Source: Amycolatopsis sp. FBCC-B4732
Lineage (GTDB): Bacteria; Actinomycetota; Actinomycetes; Mycobacteriales; Pseudonocardiaceae
Length of the DNA stretch: 64,000 nucleotides
Assembly (NCBI RefSeq): GCF_023008405.1
Contig: NZ_CP095376.1
Span: 1,574,001 to 1,638,000 of the forward strand
Reading direction: 5' to 3'
Below the pieces are notes generated by a model. That model saw only the letters and a program-made list of their open reading frames with translations, was not told the DNA's origin and made no database searches. The first letter of the stretch is position 1; each line of letters begins with the position of its first letter. This document shows, piece by piece, positions 44,940 through 53,811 of the stretch. The translations under genes were made by a program, and so were the position numbers.

Positions 44940-45329
44940 GTGATCGAGTTCGTCCTGGACGGCCGTTCCCGGGTCGCCACGTACATGCAGCTCGTCGTGC
45001 AGGTGAAGCAGGCGCTGCGGGTCGGCCTGCTGCGCCCCGGCGACCAGCTGCCGAAGGTCCGGGACGTCGCGCAGGACCTGGCGATCAACCCGAACACCGT
45101 GCTCAAGGCCTACCGCGAGCTGGTCCTCGAGGGTCTGGCCGAGGGCAGGCCGGGGGTCGGCACGTTCGTCACCGGCGATCTGGCCGGCCCGTCGCTGGGC
45201 GCACAGGCGCAGCTGCGGGACGAGCTCGTCGGGTGGCTGGAGCGCGCCGAAGCGGCGGGGATGACGCCGGACGACATCGCGGCGCTGATCGAGACGACGA
45301 TGCGCGGCACAGCGGCACCGCACGGGTGA
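44940..45329 (+). CDS. GntR-family regulator, YtrA subfamily
   Basis: A 129-residue regulator with an N-terminal winged helix (YMQLVVQVKQALRVGLLRPGDQLPKVRDVAQDLAINPNTVLKAYRELV) and only a short C-terminal helix pair (about 85-125), the hallmark of YtrA-type GntR proteins that control ABC operons. The GTG at 44940 has GGAGG. It is followed after 13 nt by ABC ATPase and permease genes. Autoregulation is indicated by the inverted repeat just upstream. The inducing signal in homologues is often an envelope-active antibiotic. Confidence 0.93.
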   Translation: MIEFVLDGRSRVATYMQLVVQVKQALRVGLLRPGDQLPKVRDVAQDLAINPNTVLKAYRELVLEGLAEGRPGVGTFVTGDLAGPSLGAQAQLRDELVGWLERAEAAGMTPDDIAALIETTMRGTAAPHG

Positions 45330-45342
45330 GTGGGGGCCGAAC

Positions 45343-46203
45343 GTGGAGCTGGCGATCGAAACCCGCGGGCTGGGCAAGCGGTACGGGCGCACGTGGGCGT
45401 TGCGCGACTGCGCGCTCGCCGTCCCCGCCGGGCGGATCGTCGCGCTGGCCGGCCCGAACGGCGCCGGCAAGACCACCCTCCTGCACCTGGCCGCCGGGCT
45501 GCTGCGGCCGGACTCGGGCGACGTGCGCGTGTTCGGCCACCCACCCGCCGCCGCGCTCCCCGAGATCGGCTTCGTCGCCCAGGACACGCCGCTCTACCGG
45601 GACTTCACCGCGGCCGAGCTGATCACCATGGGCGGCAAGCTGAACCCCCGCCGCTGGGACGCCGCGCCGGCCCGCGAGCGGCTCGCCGCGCTCGGCGTCC
45701 CGCTCGACCGCCCGGCCGGCAAGCTCTCGGGCGGCCAGCGCGCGCAGGTCGCCCTCGCGCTCGCACTGGCCAAGCGGCCGCGGCTGCTCCTGCTCGACGA
45801 GCCCATCGCGAGCCTGGACCCGCTGGCCCGCCGCGAGTTCCTGCGGACGCTGATGGGTGCGGTGGCCGAGGACGGGACCACCGTGCTGCTGTCGTCGCAC
45901 CTGCTGATCGACCTCGAACGCACCTGCGACCACCTGGTCGTGCTCCAGGACGCCCGCGTCCGGCTGACCGGGCCGGTCGACGAGCTGCTCGACGCGCACC
46001 GCACGGTCGTCGGCCCGCGGGCGGGCAGTGACGAGATCGCGGGCGTCGCCCAGGTCATCCGCGCGCACCACTCCGAACGCCAGGCGACGCTGCTGGTGCG
46101 CCGCGCCGGTCCGATCGATCCACTGTGGACAGAACACGAGGTCGGCCTGGAAGACCTGGTGCTCGGCCACCTCGCCGCGGAGGTGCCCGCGTGCTCTGGC
46201 TGA
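45343..46203 (+). CDS. ABC transporter ATP-binding protein
   Basis: A 286-residue ABC ATPase. Walker A is GPNGAGKTT, the signature is LSGGQRAQ, Walker B is LLLLDEPIASLDP and the switch is SSHLLIDLE. The C-terminal 60 residues are a small accessory domain. The GTG at 45343 lies 13 nt after the gntR stop. The YtrA-type regulator and the single large permease indicate an exporter or a drug-sensing ABC rather than a nutrient importer. Confidence 0.95.
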   Translation: MELAIETRGLGKRYGRTWALRDCALAVPAGRIVALAGPNGAGKTTLLHLAAGLLRPDSGDVRVFGHPPAAALPEIGFVAQDTPLYRDFTAAELITMGGKLNPRRWDAAPARERLAALGVPLDRPAGKLSGGQRAQVALALALAKRPRLLLLDEPIASLDPLARREFLRTLMGAVAEDGTTVLLSSHLLIDLERTCDHLVVLQDARVRLTGPVDELLDAHRTVVGPRAGSDEIAGVAQVIRAHHSERQATLLVRRAGPIDPLWTEHEVGLEDLVLGHLAAEVPACSG

Positions 46204-47150
46204 CCTGGCGCCGCCACCGCAAGCCCGCGCTGTTCGCGCTCGTCGCGTCCGGCCTGCTCGCCGCGGTCATGGTGCCGACCGGACTGGCGATGCGCGCGAA
46301 GTTCGACGCCTTCGGCCTCGGCTCGTGCCGAGCCGCGCTCGGGACGACGTCGATGATCACGCAGACCGAGGCCGTGGCGCGGTGCGAGAGCCTCGGCCAC
46401 GAATTCCAGCGGGAGTTCGGGAACCTGCAGTTCGTCGCCGTCCTGTTCGTGGTCCTGCCGGCCCTGGTCGGCGTGTTCTTCGGCGCGCCGCTGGTGGCCC
46501 GCGAGATCGAGCAGGGCACCCACCGTCTGGTGTGGACACAGGGCGTGAGCCGGCTGCACTGGGCGCTCACGACGTTCGGCGTGACCGGCGCCATCACGGC
46601 CGTGCTGGCGACCGGCTACGCGCTGGGCGTGTCGTGGTGGTTCGAGCCACTGGTCGCCGCGAGCACCGGCCGCCTCGCATTCCTGGCGTTCGACGTCCAG
46701 GGGATCGTGCCGGTCGCGTACACGCTGTTCGCGCTCGCACTGGGGATCTTCGCGGGCACGTACCGGCCGCGCGTGGTCCCGTCGATGGCGCTCGCGCTGG
46801 CCGGGTACGCCGTGGTCCGCGTCGCGGTGGAGGTCCTCGCCCGCCCGCGCTACCTGCCGGCCGAACTGCTGACGTTCCCGCCGACGGGCACGCAGACCCC
46901 GAACCCGGCGTCGGGCGACTGGATCCTGGCCCAGGACGTCCACGACGTCACGGGCCGCCTGGTGCTGCCGGAAGCCCAGATCGGGCCGTGCCCGCCCGGG
47001 CAGTGCGCCGCGGGCGACGTGACCAACTGGCTGGAATACCAGCCGGGGGACCGGTTCTGGACGTTCCAGGGCATCGAGACCGCGATCTTCGCGGTGCTGA
47101 CGGCGGCGCTGGTTTTCTTCGCGATCCGCCGGATCCGCACCATCGCCTGA
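46191..47150 (+). CDS. ABC transporter permease
   Basis: A 319-residue membrane protein with about six hydrophobic segments (near 14-30, 83-105, 125-150, 175-195, 205-225, 298-315). The large loop between the first two helices contains a pair of Cys, and a second extracytoplasmic loop of about 65 residues precedes the last helix (TGTQTPNPASGDWILAQDV) with cysteines in GPCPPGQC. This matches permeases paired with YtrA-type operons. GTG at 46191 overlaps the ATPase gene by 13 nt. Confidence 0.88.
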   Translation: MLWLTWRRHRKPALFALVASGLLAAVMVPTGLAMRAKFDAFGLGSCRAALGTTSMITQTEAVARCESLGHEFQREFGNLQFVAVLFVVLPALVGVFFGAPLVAREIEQGTHRLVWTQGVSRLHWALTTFGVTGAITAVLATGYALGVSWWFEPLVAASTGRLAFLAFDVQGIVPVAYTLFALALGIFAGTYRPRVVPSMALALAGYAVVRVAVEVLARPRYLPAELLTFPPTGTQTPNPASGDWILAQDVHDVTGRLVLPEAQIGPCPPGQCAAGDVTNWLEYQPGDRFWTFQGIETAIFAVLTAALVFFAIRRIRTIA

Positions 47151-47216
47151 CGCACCGGCACCGACGAACGGCGGATTCACCACGTTGTACCTGACCGGTA
47201 GAACGCCGCACCGCTC

Positions 47217-47983
47217 ATGCCCACGGCCTTCCTCGAGCTCCCGCCCGGCGCCGTCACCGCGGGCTGGCTCGCCGGGCAGCTGCGGCTACAGCTCGACTGC
47301 CTCTGCGGGCACTACGGATGTCCACAGCGGACAGTGCACGGGTGGTGCAGTTCGCCGACAACGGCACCGCCGACCACGTCTGGCACCTGATCGCGAACGG
47401 CGACGGCTGGTACCGGAACCGCAACCACCACTCGGGCAAGGTGCTCGGTGTCGATCGGATGTCCACAGCGGACAGTTCGGTCGTCGTCCCGTTCACCGAC
47501 AACGGCACGGCGGACCACCTATAGCAGCCCGGTCGACAACGGCGACGGCTGGTGGCGGCTGAAGAACCGCAACTCCGGCAAGGTGCTCGGCGTGGCCGGC
47601 ATGTCGACCGCGGACAGCGCGCAGTTGGTGCAGTTCGCCGACTCTGGGACGGCCGACCACCTGTGGCGGCTGATGCCCGACGGGCAGGTGCGGATCGAGA
47701 ACCGCAACTCCGGCAGGGTGCTCGGCGTCGACCGAATGTCCACCGTGGACAGTACGCAGGCGGTGCAGTTCGCCGAAAACGGCACCGCCGACCACCTGTG
47801 GACGTTCGAAGCCACGGCAACGGCTCACCCGATCACGAGTGGTGCCTGCGCGACGATGGCAGCGGCTGGTTCCGGATCGGCAACCGCAATTCCGGGGTCG
47901 ACGTGATGTCCACAACGGACAGTGCACGGGTGGTGCAGTTCGGCGACACCGGGACCGCCGGCCACCTCTGGCGGCTGCGCTAG
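47217..47983 (+). pseudogene. Relic of a GH127-like enzyme joined to ricin-type lectin repeats, with several frameshifts
   Basis: The 5' part (ATG 47217) encodes FLELPPGAVTAGWLAGQLRL, matching the N-terminus of GH127/DUF1680 arabinofuranosidase-type proteins. After about 35 residues the reading frame changes at 47318 and runs straight into ricin-B lectin repeats (RNSGKVLGVDRMSTADSA and FADNGTADHLW-like). Frames used: third, second (47318-47524, ending in TAG), third again (about 47525-47815), second (about 47815-47983). Start-codon-like ATGs mark the repeats at 47318, 47459, 47601, 47736 and 47906. The whole catalytic domain is missing. It ends 4 nt inside the convergent methyltransferase gene, whose own frame is intact. 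Confidence 0.8.
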
Positions 47984-48825
47984 CGCTTGACGCCGACGAT
48001 CCCAGCCACGCACTTCGCCGAGCCGGACAGCGGGGTGAGGCGGGGTCCGTCCGGCCACCACTCGTCGCACACGGCCAGGCCCGGCGCCGAAGTGGCGTTG
48101 GGCTGGACGAACTCGAGCCCCGGCAGCATGCCTTCGATCTCGGCGCGGGTGCGGAACCGGCCGGCGCCGAGCGGGCCCTGGACCAGGATCTGCTCGATGC
48201 GCTTGGCGATCTCGGTCAGCTCTGGCACCTCGGGGTCGAAGAAGTGCGAAAGGACCACGTACGAGCCCGGGGCGAGCGCGTCGATGTACGCGCGCATGAC
48301 GTCGACCGCGCCGTCGCCCTCGAAGTGGTGCATCGTGCCGACGTGCAGCAGCGCGACCGGCTCGGCGAAGTCGATGTGCTGCCGCACATCCTCGTTCCCC
48401 AGCACCGCTTCGGGCTGGAAGATGTCCGCGTCGACCATGTGCGTGAAGTCGTTCTCGACGAGCAGCGCGCGGCCGTGCGCGAGGACCACCGGGTCGTTGT
48501 CGACGTAGACGACCGTGTGGTCCTTGTCGATGCGCTGCACTATCTGGTGCGTGTTCTCCGCCGTCGGCAGGCCGGAGCCGCAGTCGAGGAACTGCCGGAT
48601 ACCGGTCTGCGCGGCCAGCATGCGCAGCGCCCGGTTGTGGAAACCACGGTTGCCGCGGGCGATGTCGACCGCTTCGGGGACCGCCGCGCGGATCTTCTCC
48701 ATCACGACGCGGTCGACTTCGTAGTAGTTGTTGCCGCCGAGGAATCCGTCGTAGATCCGCGCGATGCTCGGCCGGTCGGGGTGGACTCCCACCGGCTTCT
48801 GGCTCGGGGACAGCGTCTCGGACAT
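47980..48825 (-). CDS. SAM-dependent methyltransferase, DUF574 type
   Basis: A 281-residue methyltransferase of the actinobacterial DUF574 (Methyltransf_19) family. Signature blocks are SIARIYDGFLGGNNYYEVDR, FLDCGSGLPTAENTHQI (the SAM glycine loop), VVYVDNDPVVLAHGRALL and PVALLHVGTMHHF. The ATG at 48825 has GCGAGG upstream. Streptomycetes and Amycolatopsis carry many paralogues of unknown substrate. It converges on the broken lectin gene. Confidence 0.93.
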   Translation of the reverse strand: MSETLSPSQKPVGVHPDRPSIARIYDGFLGGNNYYEVDRVVMEKIRAAVPEAVDIARGNRGFHNRALRMLAAQTGIRQFLDCGSGLPTAENTHQIVQRIDKDHTVVYVDNDPVVLAHGRALLVENDFTHMVDADIFQPEAVLGNEDVRQHIDFAEPVALLHVGTMHHFEGDGAVDVMRAYIDALAPGSYVVLSHFFDPEVPELTEIAKRIEQILVQGPLGAGRFRTRAEIEGMLPGLEFVQPNATSAPGLAVCDEWWPDGPRLTPLSGSAKCVAGIVGVKR

Positions 48826-48902
48826 GGCGACCTCGCAGGACTTCGGCGGGTGGCGGTGCGCAACCCAGCGTAGTAGGTCGCGTCCGGGCGGTGAAGGCGA
48901 GG

Positions 48903-49097
48903 TCAGCCGCTCGGGCGCAGCCGCTGGTCCGGGATGTCGTCGCGGGCCCGCGCGGCGCGTTCGCGGCGCAGCCGGGCGAGGTGCTGCTCGATCCGGCGGT
49001 CCAGGTCGCGCGCGGCCTCGGACAGTTCTGTCAGGTCGCGGCGTGACCACGGGTAGCCGACGGCCCCTGTGTCCACTTCGTCCCCTGCCCTGTCCAC
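48903..49097 (-). CDS. Small charged hypothetical protein
   Basis: A 64-residue arginine- and glutamate-rich helical protein (DLTELSEAARDLDRRIEQHLARLRRERAARARDD), probably a coiled coil. GTG at 49097 is chosen for GGGAGGTGCCGGA upstream; longer versions up to 96 residues are possible but add low-complexity sequence. No domain is recognised. It precedes the DUF574 methyltransferase on the same strand with a 77-nt gap. Confidence 0.5.
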   Translation of the reverse strand: MDRAGDEVDTGAVGYPWSRRDLTELSEAARDLDRRIEQHLARLRRERAARARDDIPDQRLRPSG

Positions 49098-49296
49098 TCC
49101 GGCACCTCCCGCGTCGGTTCGTTCCGTCCGCTCACCGGCGTTACTGCCCCGATGGGGCCTTGCCAAAACACGGGCCGTCGTGACGCCGGGCACCTCGTGC
49201 CGCCGTCGGAGTGGACCGGGCGCCGATTCCCTGGTGTCAATTCTGACCAGGTGGTAGAAATCTGGGCAGCGCCCACCGTGACTTCAGGAGCTGGGG

Positions 49297-50031
49297 ATGA
49301 GCGACCTTTCCGTGCAGCTGTACTCGGTCCGCGACGCCTTCGCGGCCGACCCCGCCGACACCCTGCGGCGGCTCGCCGCGATCGGCTTCACGCAGGTGGA
49401 GCCCTACGGTGTCGTCGAGAACGCCGAGGCCCTGCGGGCCGGGCTGCCCGCGAACGGCCTGAGCGCGCCGACCGCGCACGCCCGCCTGCTCGGCGCCGAC
49501 CAGGCGGCCGTCTTCGCCGCGGCCGCCGAGCTGGGCATCGGCCTGGTGATCGACCCGCTGGTCAAGCCCGAGAAGTGGCAGGACCCGGCGGACATCGCGG
49601 CGACGGCGGAGGCGCTCAACGCCGCCGCCAAGCTCGCGGCCGAGCACGGCGTGCGCGTCGGCTACCACAACCACTGGTGGGAGCTGGAGTCCCGGATCGG
49701 CGGCCGCAGCGCGTTCGCGGTCTTCGCCGACCAGCTCGACCCGGCCGTGGCGCTGGAGGTCGACACCTACTGGGCCACCGCCGGCGGCGAGGACGCCCCC
49801 GCCCTGCTGCGGCGCCTCGGCGACCGGGTCCGCGCGATCCACGTCAAGGACGGCGGCCTGGCCACCGACGCCACCGGTCAGCTCCCCGCCGGGCAGGGCC
49901 GGGTGCCGATCGCCGGCGTCCTGGCCGCCGCGCCGGACGCGCTGCGCGTGATCGAGTTCGACGCCTTCGACGGCGACCTGTTCGAAGCCATCGCCGCCAG
50001 CCACGCCTTCCTGACCGGCGCCGGCCGGTGA
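49297..50031 (+). CDS. Sugar phosphate isomerase/epimerase
   Basis: A 244-residue xylose-isomerase-like TIM barrel. Metal-ligand regions are GFTQVEPYG, VGYHNHWWELE, LEVDTYWAT, IHVKDGGL and IEFDAFDGD. The ATG at 49297 has AGGAG upstream. It is coupled to a Gfo/Idh/MocA oxidoreductase by a GTGA overlap, a pairing used in inositol and rare-sugar catabolism. The imperfect dyad CTGGTGTCA/TGACCAG at 49231-49250 may be an operator. The exact sugar is unknown. Confidence 0.9.
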   Translation: MSDLSVQLYSVRDAFAADPADTLRRLAAIGFTQVEPYGVVENAEALRAGLPANGLSAPTAHARLLGADQAAVFAAAAELGIGLVIDPLVKPEKWQDPADIAATAEALNAAAKLAAEHGVRVGYHNHWWELESRIGGRSAFAVFADQLDPAVALEVDTYWATAGGEDAPALLRRLGDRVRAIHVKDGGLATDATGQLPAGQGRVPIAGVLAAAPDALRVIEFDAFDGDLFEAIAASHAFLTGAGR

Positions 50032-51131
50032 CCGGCGGCCCGGTCGGCGTCGGGTTCGTCGGCGCCGGCGTCATCAGCGGCACCTACCTCGAGAACCTCA
50101 CGAGCTTCCCGGACGTCCGCGTGCTCCGGATCGCCGACCTCGACACGGAGCGGGCGGCGGCCCGCGCGGCCGAGTACGGCGTCCCGCGCTCGGGCACGGT
50201 GGCCGAGCTGCTCGACGACCCGGACGTCGAGCTCGTGGTCAACCTGACCGTCCCGGTCGCGCACGTCGACGTCGGGCTGGCCGCGCTGGAAGCGGGCAAG
50301 CACGTCTGGGCGGAGAAGCCGCTCGCCCTGGACCGGCAGACCGGCCGCAAGCTCCTCGATCGGGCACGGGAGAAGAACCTGCGCGTCGCCAGCGCGCCCG
50401 ACACCGTCCTCGGCGCCGGGCTGCAGACCGCGCGCCAGGCCCTCGACGCGGGCCGGATCGGGCGGCCGCTGACCGCGCTGGCGCTGTTCCAGGTGCCCGG
50501 GCCGGAGAGCTGGCACCCGGCGCCGGAGTTCCTCTTCCAGGCCGGCGGCGGGCCGCTGCTGGACATGGGCCCGTACTACCTGACGACGCTGGTGCAGCTG
50601 CTCGGGCCGATCCGGCGGGTCACCGGCGCCGGCGGGCGGGCGCGCGACACCCGCGTCATCGGGTCCGGGCCGCGCGCCGGGACGGAGTTCCCGGTGACCG
50701 TGCCGACCACGGTGACCGCGCTCGTCGAGTTCGCCGCGGGCGGCTCCGCGCAGCTCGTCCTGAGCTTCGACTCGGGCCTCAAGCGCACCGGGTTCGTCGA
50801 GCTGACCGGCACGCTCGGCACCGCCGTGCTCCCGGACCCCAACCGGTTCGACGGCTCGACCGTGCTGCACCTGACCGGCCACGCCGAACCCGAGGAACTG
50901 GCGCCGGCCGGGCACGCGGCCTCCCGCGGGACGGGCGCGCTGGAGCTGGCGCGGGCGATCCGGGCCGGGGTGCCCGAACGCGCGTCCGGCGACCTGGCCT
51001 ACCACGTGCTCGACGCGATGCTGGCGATCGAGGAGTCGTTGACGCGCGGGCAGACCGTCGAAGTCGCGAGCACCGTCGAGGTCCCGCCGGCGCTGCCGCC
51101 GGGCTGGGACCCGTACGCGAAGACCCTCTAG
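50028..51131 (+). CDS. Gfo/Idh/MocA-family oxidoreductase
   Basis: A 367-residue NAD(P)-dependent oxidoreductase. The Rossmann motif is VGFVGAGVISGTYLENL (about residues 8-24), the cofactor region has NLTVPVAHVDVGLAALEAGKHVWAEKPLAL with the conserved EKP lysine, and the C-terminal domain has GGGPLLDMGPYYLTTL. GTG at 50028 overlaps the isomerase stop. Together they probably oxidise and isomerise a sugar or cyclitol. The stop overlaps the convergent tetR gene by 4 nt. Confidence 0.93.
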   Translation: MTGGPVGVGFVGAGVISGTYLENLTSFPDVRVLRIADLDTERAAARAAEYGVPRSGTVAELLDDPDVELVVNLTVPVAHVDVGLAALEAGKHVWAEKPLALDRQTGRKLLDRAREKNLRVASAPDTVLGAGLQTARQALDAGRIGRPLTALALFQVPGPESWHPAPEFLFQAGGGPLLDMGPYYLTTLVQLLGPIRRVTGAGGRARDTRVIGSGPRAGTEFPVTVPTTVTALVEFAAGGSAQLVLSFDSGLKRTGFVELTGTLGTAVLPDPNRFDGSTVLHLTGHAEPEELAPAGHAASRGTGALELARAIRAGVPERASGDLAYHVLDAMLAIEESLTRGQTVEVASTVEVPPALPPGWDPYAKTL

Positions 51132-51715
51132 ACCGGGACGGTGAGCAGGTTCTGCAGGTAGAAGCGCAGCGAGCCGACCAGGTCCACGTCGCCGGGCACG
51201 GTCAGCCACTGCACCTGGAGCCCGTCCATCAGCGCGATGAACGTCAGCGCCGCCACTGCGGGTTCGACGCCGGCCCGCAGCTGGCCGCGGGCCGCCAGCA
51301 CCTCGAACGACTCGTGCACGCCCGCGCGGGCGGCCCGGTAGTGGCGCCGGAAGTAGTCGTGCGCGGGGTGGTCCGGCGCGACCGCTTCGGCGGCCAGCCG
51401 AGAGTAGAGGTCGACGATCCCGGGGTGGCGGACGTTGTGCTCGGCGAGGGCGACGAAGTGGCGCAGGACCTCCAGCCCGGCCGGCACCCCCAGCTGCTCG
51501 CGCTCGGAGTCGTCGGCGTCGCGGCGTTCGAGCACGGCGGCGAGCAGCGCTTCCTTGGTGGGGAAGTGGTAGAGGAGGCCGGCGTGCGAAATGCCGACGC
51601 GCTTGGCGATCTCGCGCAGCGACGAACCGTGGTAACCGAGCTCGCCGTACGCCACGGCCGCCGCCGTGATGATGTCCTCGCGGCGGATCCGGCCCTTCAG
51701 GTAGCCCCCGGTCAC
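51128..51715 (-). CDS. TetR-family transcriptional regulator
   Basis: A 195-residue regulator. The N-terminal helix-turn-helix reads IITAAAVAYGELGYHGSSLREIAKRVGISHAGLLYHFPTKEALL; the C-terminal ligand domain (about 75-190) is unassigned. GTG at 51715 has a weak ribosome site. It converges on the sugar operon and is divergent from the DeoR/MFS operon across a 123-bp gap, so either could be its target. Confidence 0.9.
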   Translation of the reverse strand: MTGGYLKGRIRREDIITAAAVAYGELGYHGSSLREIAKRVGISHAGLLYHFPTKEALLAAVLERRDADDSEREQLGVPAGLEVLRHFVALAEHNVRHPGIVDLYSRLAAEAVAPDHPAHDYFRRHYRAARAGVHESFEVLAARGQLRAGVEPAVAALTFIALMDGLQVQWLTVPGDVDLVGSLRFYLQNLLTVPV

Positions 51716-51768
51716 GGGGTCGCGGTGGTCTCGGCGGCGTGCACGGCACCATCATGCCGCAGCGGCGG

Positions 51769-51812
51769 TTCGCACAAACAGCGTGAGCGTCCGAACAAAT
51801 CGGTTGTGCGAA
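51769..51812. promoter_or_regulatory. Triple half-site operator for the DeoR-type regulator
   Basis: TTCGCACAAAC (51769-51779), TCCGAACAAAT (51790-51800) and an inverted TTCGCACAACCG (51801-51812) share TTCGNACAA. The first two are 21 bp apart, two helical turns, and the outer pair forms a perfect 9-bp inverted repeat. The array is 27 bp before the DeoR GTG and 53 bp before the divergent tetR start. Confidence 0.6.
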
Positions 51813-51838
51813 CGAGCGGGGCTTGCGAGCATCGCGGG

Positions 51839-52621
51839 GTGAAGAGCGCGGAACGGCAACGGGTGATCGTGGAGCGGCTGCGCGACGCCGACCTGGTGGG
51901 TGTCGCCGAGCTGGCTTCGGCGACCGGCGCGTCGGAGATGACCGTGCGCCGCGACCTCGACAACCTGGCCTCGCGCGGCGTGCTGCGCCGGGTACACGGC
52001 GGCGCGGTCCCGGCGTCGCCGTCCGGCGTCGAGCCCCCGTTCGCGGCCCGGGCCACGGCGGCGGTCGCGGCGAAGCGGGCCATCGCGGCCGCGGCGGCGG
52101 AGCTGATCCGAGACGGCGAGACGATCGTCCTCGACAGCGGCACGACCGCGCTGGAACTGGCACGCCTGCTGCGCGAGCGGCCGGTGACGGTGATGCCGCT
52201 GTCCCTGCACGCGGTCCGCGAGCTGGCCGACGCGCCCGGCGTCCGCCTGCTGCTGCCCGGTGGCGAGCCGCGGCCGGGGGAGCAGGCGCTGGTCGGCCCG
52301 CTGACGCTGGCTTCGCTGCGGGCGCTGCGGTTCGACGTCGCGGTGCTGAGCCCCTGCGCGTTCGGCGTCGAGGACGGGCTGACCGCGTTCGACCTCGCCG
52401 ACGCGGAGGTCAAGCGGCAGGCGCTCGCGGTGTCGGCGCGGACGATCGTGCTCGCCGACAGCGCGAAGTGGGGCCGGGCCGCGCTCGCCCACGTCTGCCC
52501 CGCCGAGCGCCCGGACGTCGTGATCACCGACCCGGGCGCCCCCGAAGCCCAGCGCGCGGCGCTGACCGAACGCGGCGTGCTGGTGCACGTCGCCGTCCCC
52601 ACCACCACGGAGAGCCGATGA
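51839..52621 (+). CDS. DeoR/GlpR-family sugar-responsive repressor
   Basis: A 260-residue regulator. The N-terminal DeoR helix-turn-helix is RQRVIVERLRDADLVGVAELASATGASEMTVRRDLDNL, followed by GVLRRVHGGAV. The C-terminal sugar-phosphate sensor domain (about 75-250) has LDSGTTALELARLL and SCAFG/DAEVKRQAL-type blocks. GTG at 51839 is the start. It overlaps the MFS transporter start by 4 nt (ATGA), so the repressor probably governs that transporter. Confidence 0.92.
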   Translation: MKSAERQRVIVERLRDADLVGVAELASATGASEMTVRRDLDNLASRGVLRRVHGGAVPASPSGVEPPFAARATAAVAAKRAIAAAAAELIRDGETIVLDSGTTALELARLLRERPVTVMPLSLHAVRELADAPGVRLLLPGGEPRPGEQALVGPLTLASLRALRFDVAVLSPCAFGVEDGLTAFDLADAEVKRQALAVSARTIVLADSAKWGRAALAHVCPAERPDVVITDPGAPEAQRAALTERGVLVHVAVPTTTESR

Positions 52622-53811
52622 CGACCGCCCCGCCCCGCCCGCGCGCCGCCCGGTTCGCGACCTTCATGTTCTTCGGCCTCAACGGGTTCGGGATGGGCAT
52701 GTGGGTGGTGCACATCCCGAACGTCGAGCGCGCGACCGGCATTTCGCACACCACGCTGGGCGCGTTGCTGCTCGTGCTCGGCGGCGCCGCGTTCGCGGGC
52801 ATGCAGGTGGCAGGCCCGCTCGTCGACCGCCTCGGCCACCGGCGGCTCGTGCCCGCCGCGGGGGTGTTCCTCGGCCTCGCGCTGTGCGCGCCCGGCTTCG
52901 CGGATTCCTGGTGGACGCTGGGTCTCGGCCTCGTGCTGTTCGGCTTCGGCAACGGCGCCATCGACGTCGGCATGAACGCGCACGCGGTCGTCGTCGAGCG
53001 GGCCTACCCGCGCCCGATCATGGCGGCGTTCCACGCGATGTGGTCGATCGGCGGCGCGATCGCCGCGGTCATCGGCGCCGCGACGCTCGGCGCGGGCGTG
53101 CCCACCGGCGTCACGCTCACCGGCACCGGCCTGCTGTGCGTGCTGCTTTCCCTGGTGTCCGCGCGGTTCCTGATGGAGCCGTCCGACGCGCCTTCGGCCG
53201 TTTCGGAGGAGCCGGAAGCGGCGCCGGCCCGCCGCCGCGCCCCGGGTCGCGTGGTGTGGCTGCTCGGCCTGCTGGCGCTCGCGCTCATGCTGTCCGAGGG
53301 CGTGGCGAACGACTGGGCCGCGCTGCACATGGAAAAGGTGCTCGGCACGTCGGCGTCGACCGCGGCGTTCGCGTACGGCGCCTTCGCGGTGGCCATGACG
53401 ACCGGCCGCTTCCTCACCGACCGCGTCGCGGCCTGGGCGGGCCCGGCGGCGATCGTCCGCTACGGCGCCGCGCTCGCCGCGGTCGGCCTCACGATCGCCG
53501 CGGCGGCCCCGTGGGTCCCGGTGTCCCTGGTCGGCTGGGCACTGTTCGGCCTCGGCCTCTCGGGCGGCGTCCCGCAGCTGTTCACGGCGGCGGGCAACCT
53601 GGACACTCGCGCGTCGGGCGCCCTGATGGCCCGCGTGGTCGGCCTCGGCTACGTCGGCCTGCTGGCCGGCCCGGCGGTGATCGGCGGCCTGACCCACTGG
53701 CTGCCGCTGAACGTGACGTTCGCGCTGCCGGTGATCCTCTGCGTGCTGGCGGCGTTGTTCGCGGGGGTGCTGAGCCCGAAGCCGGAACCGGCGGAGCAAC
53801 CCGTCGGCTAG
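52618..53811 (+). CDS. MFS transporter
   Basis: A 397-residue membrane protein with twelve hydrophobic segments in two halves separated by a loop at about 185-215. Family cues are GPLVDRLGHRRL between helices 2 and 3 and GNGAIDVGMNAHAV, which place it near the FucP/YcaD-like or sugar-efflux MFS groups. Translationally coupled to a DeoR repressor, it likely moves a sugar or sugar derivative. The stop overlaps the CDF gene by 4 nt. Confidence 0.9.
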   Translation: MTTAPPRPRAARFATFMFFGLNGFGMGMWVVHIPNVERATGISHTTLGALLLVLGGAAFAGMQVAGPLVDRLGHRRLVPAAGVFLGLALCAPGFADSWWTLGLGLVLFGFGNGAIDVGMNAHAVVVERAYPRPIMAAFHAMWSIGGAIAAVIGAATLGAGVPTGVTLTGTGLLCVLLSLVSARFLMEPSDAPSAVSEEPEAAPARRRAPGRVVWLLGLLALALMLSEGVANDWAALHMEKVLGTSASTAAFAYGAFAVAMTTGRFLTDRVAAWAGPAAIVRYGAALAAVGLTIAAAAPWVPVSLVGWALFGLGLSGGVPQLFTAAGNLDTRASGALMARVVGLGYVGLLAGPAVIGGLTHWLPLNVTFALPVILCVLAALFAGVLSPKPEPAEQPVG

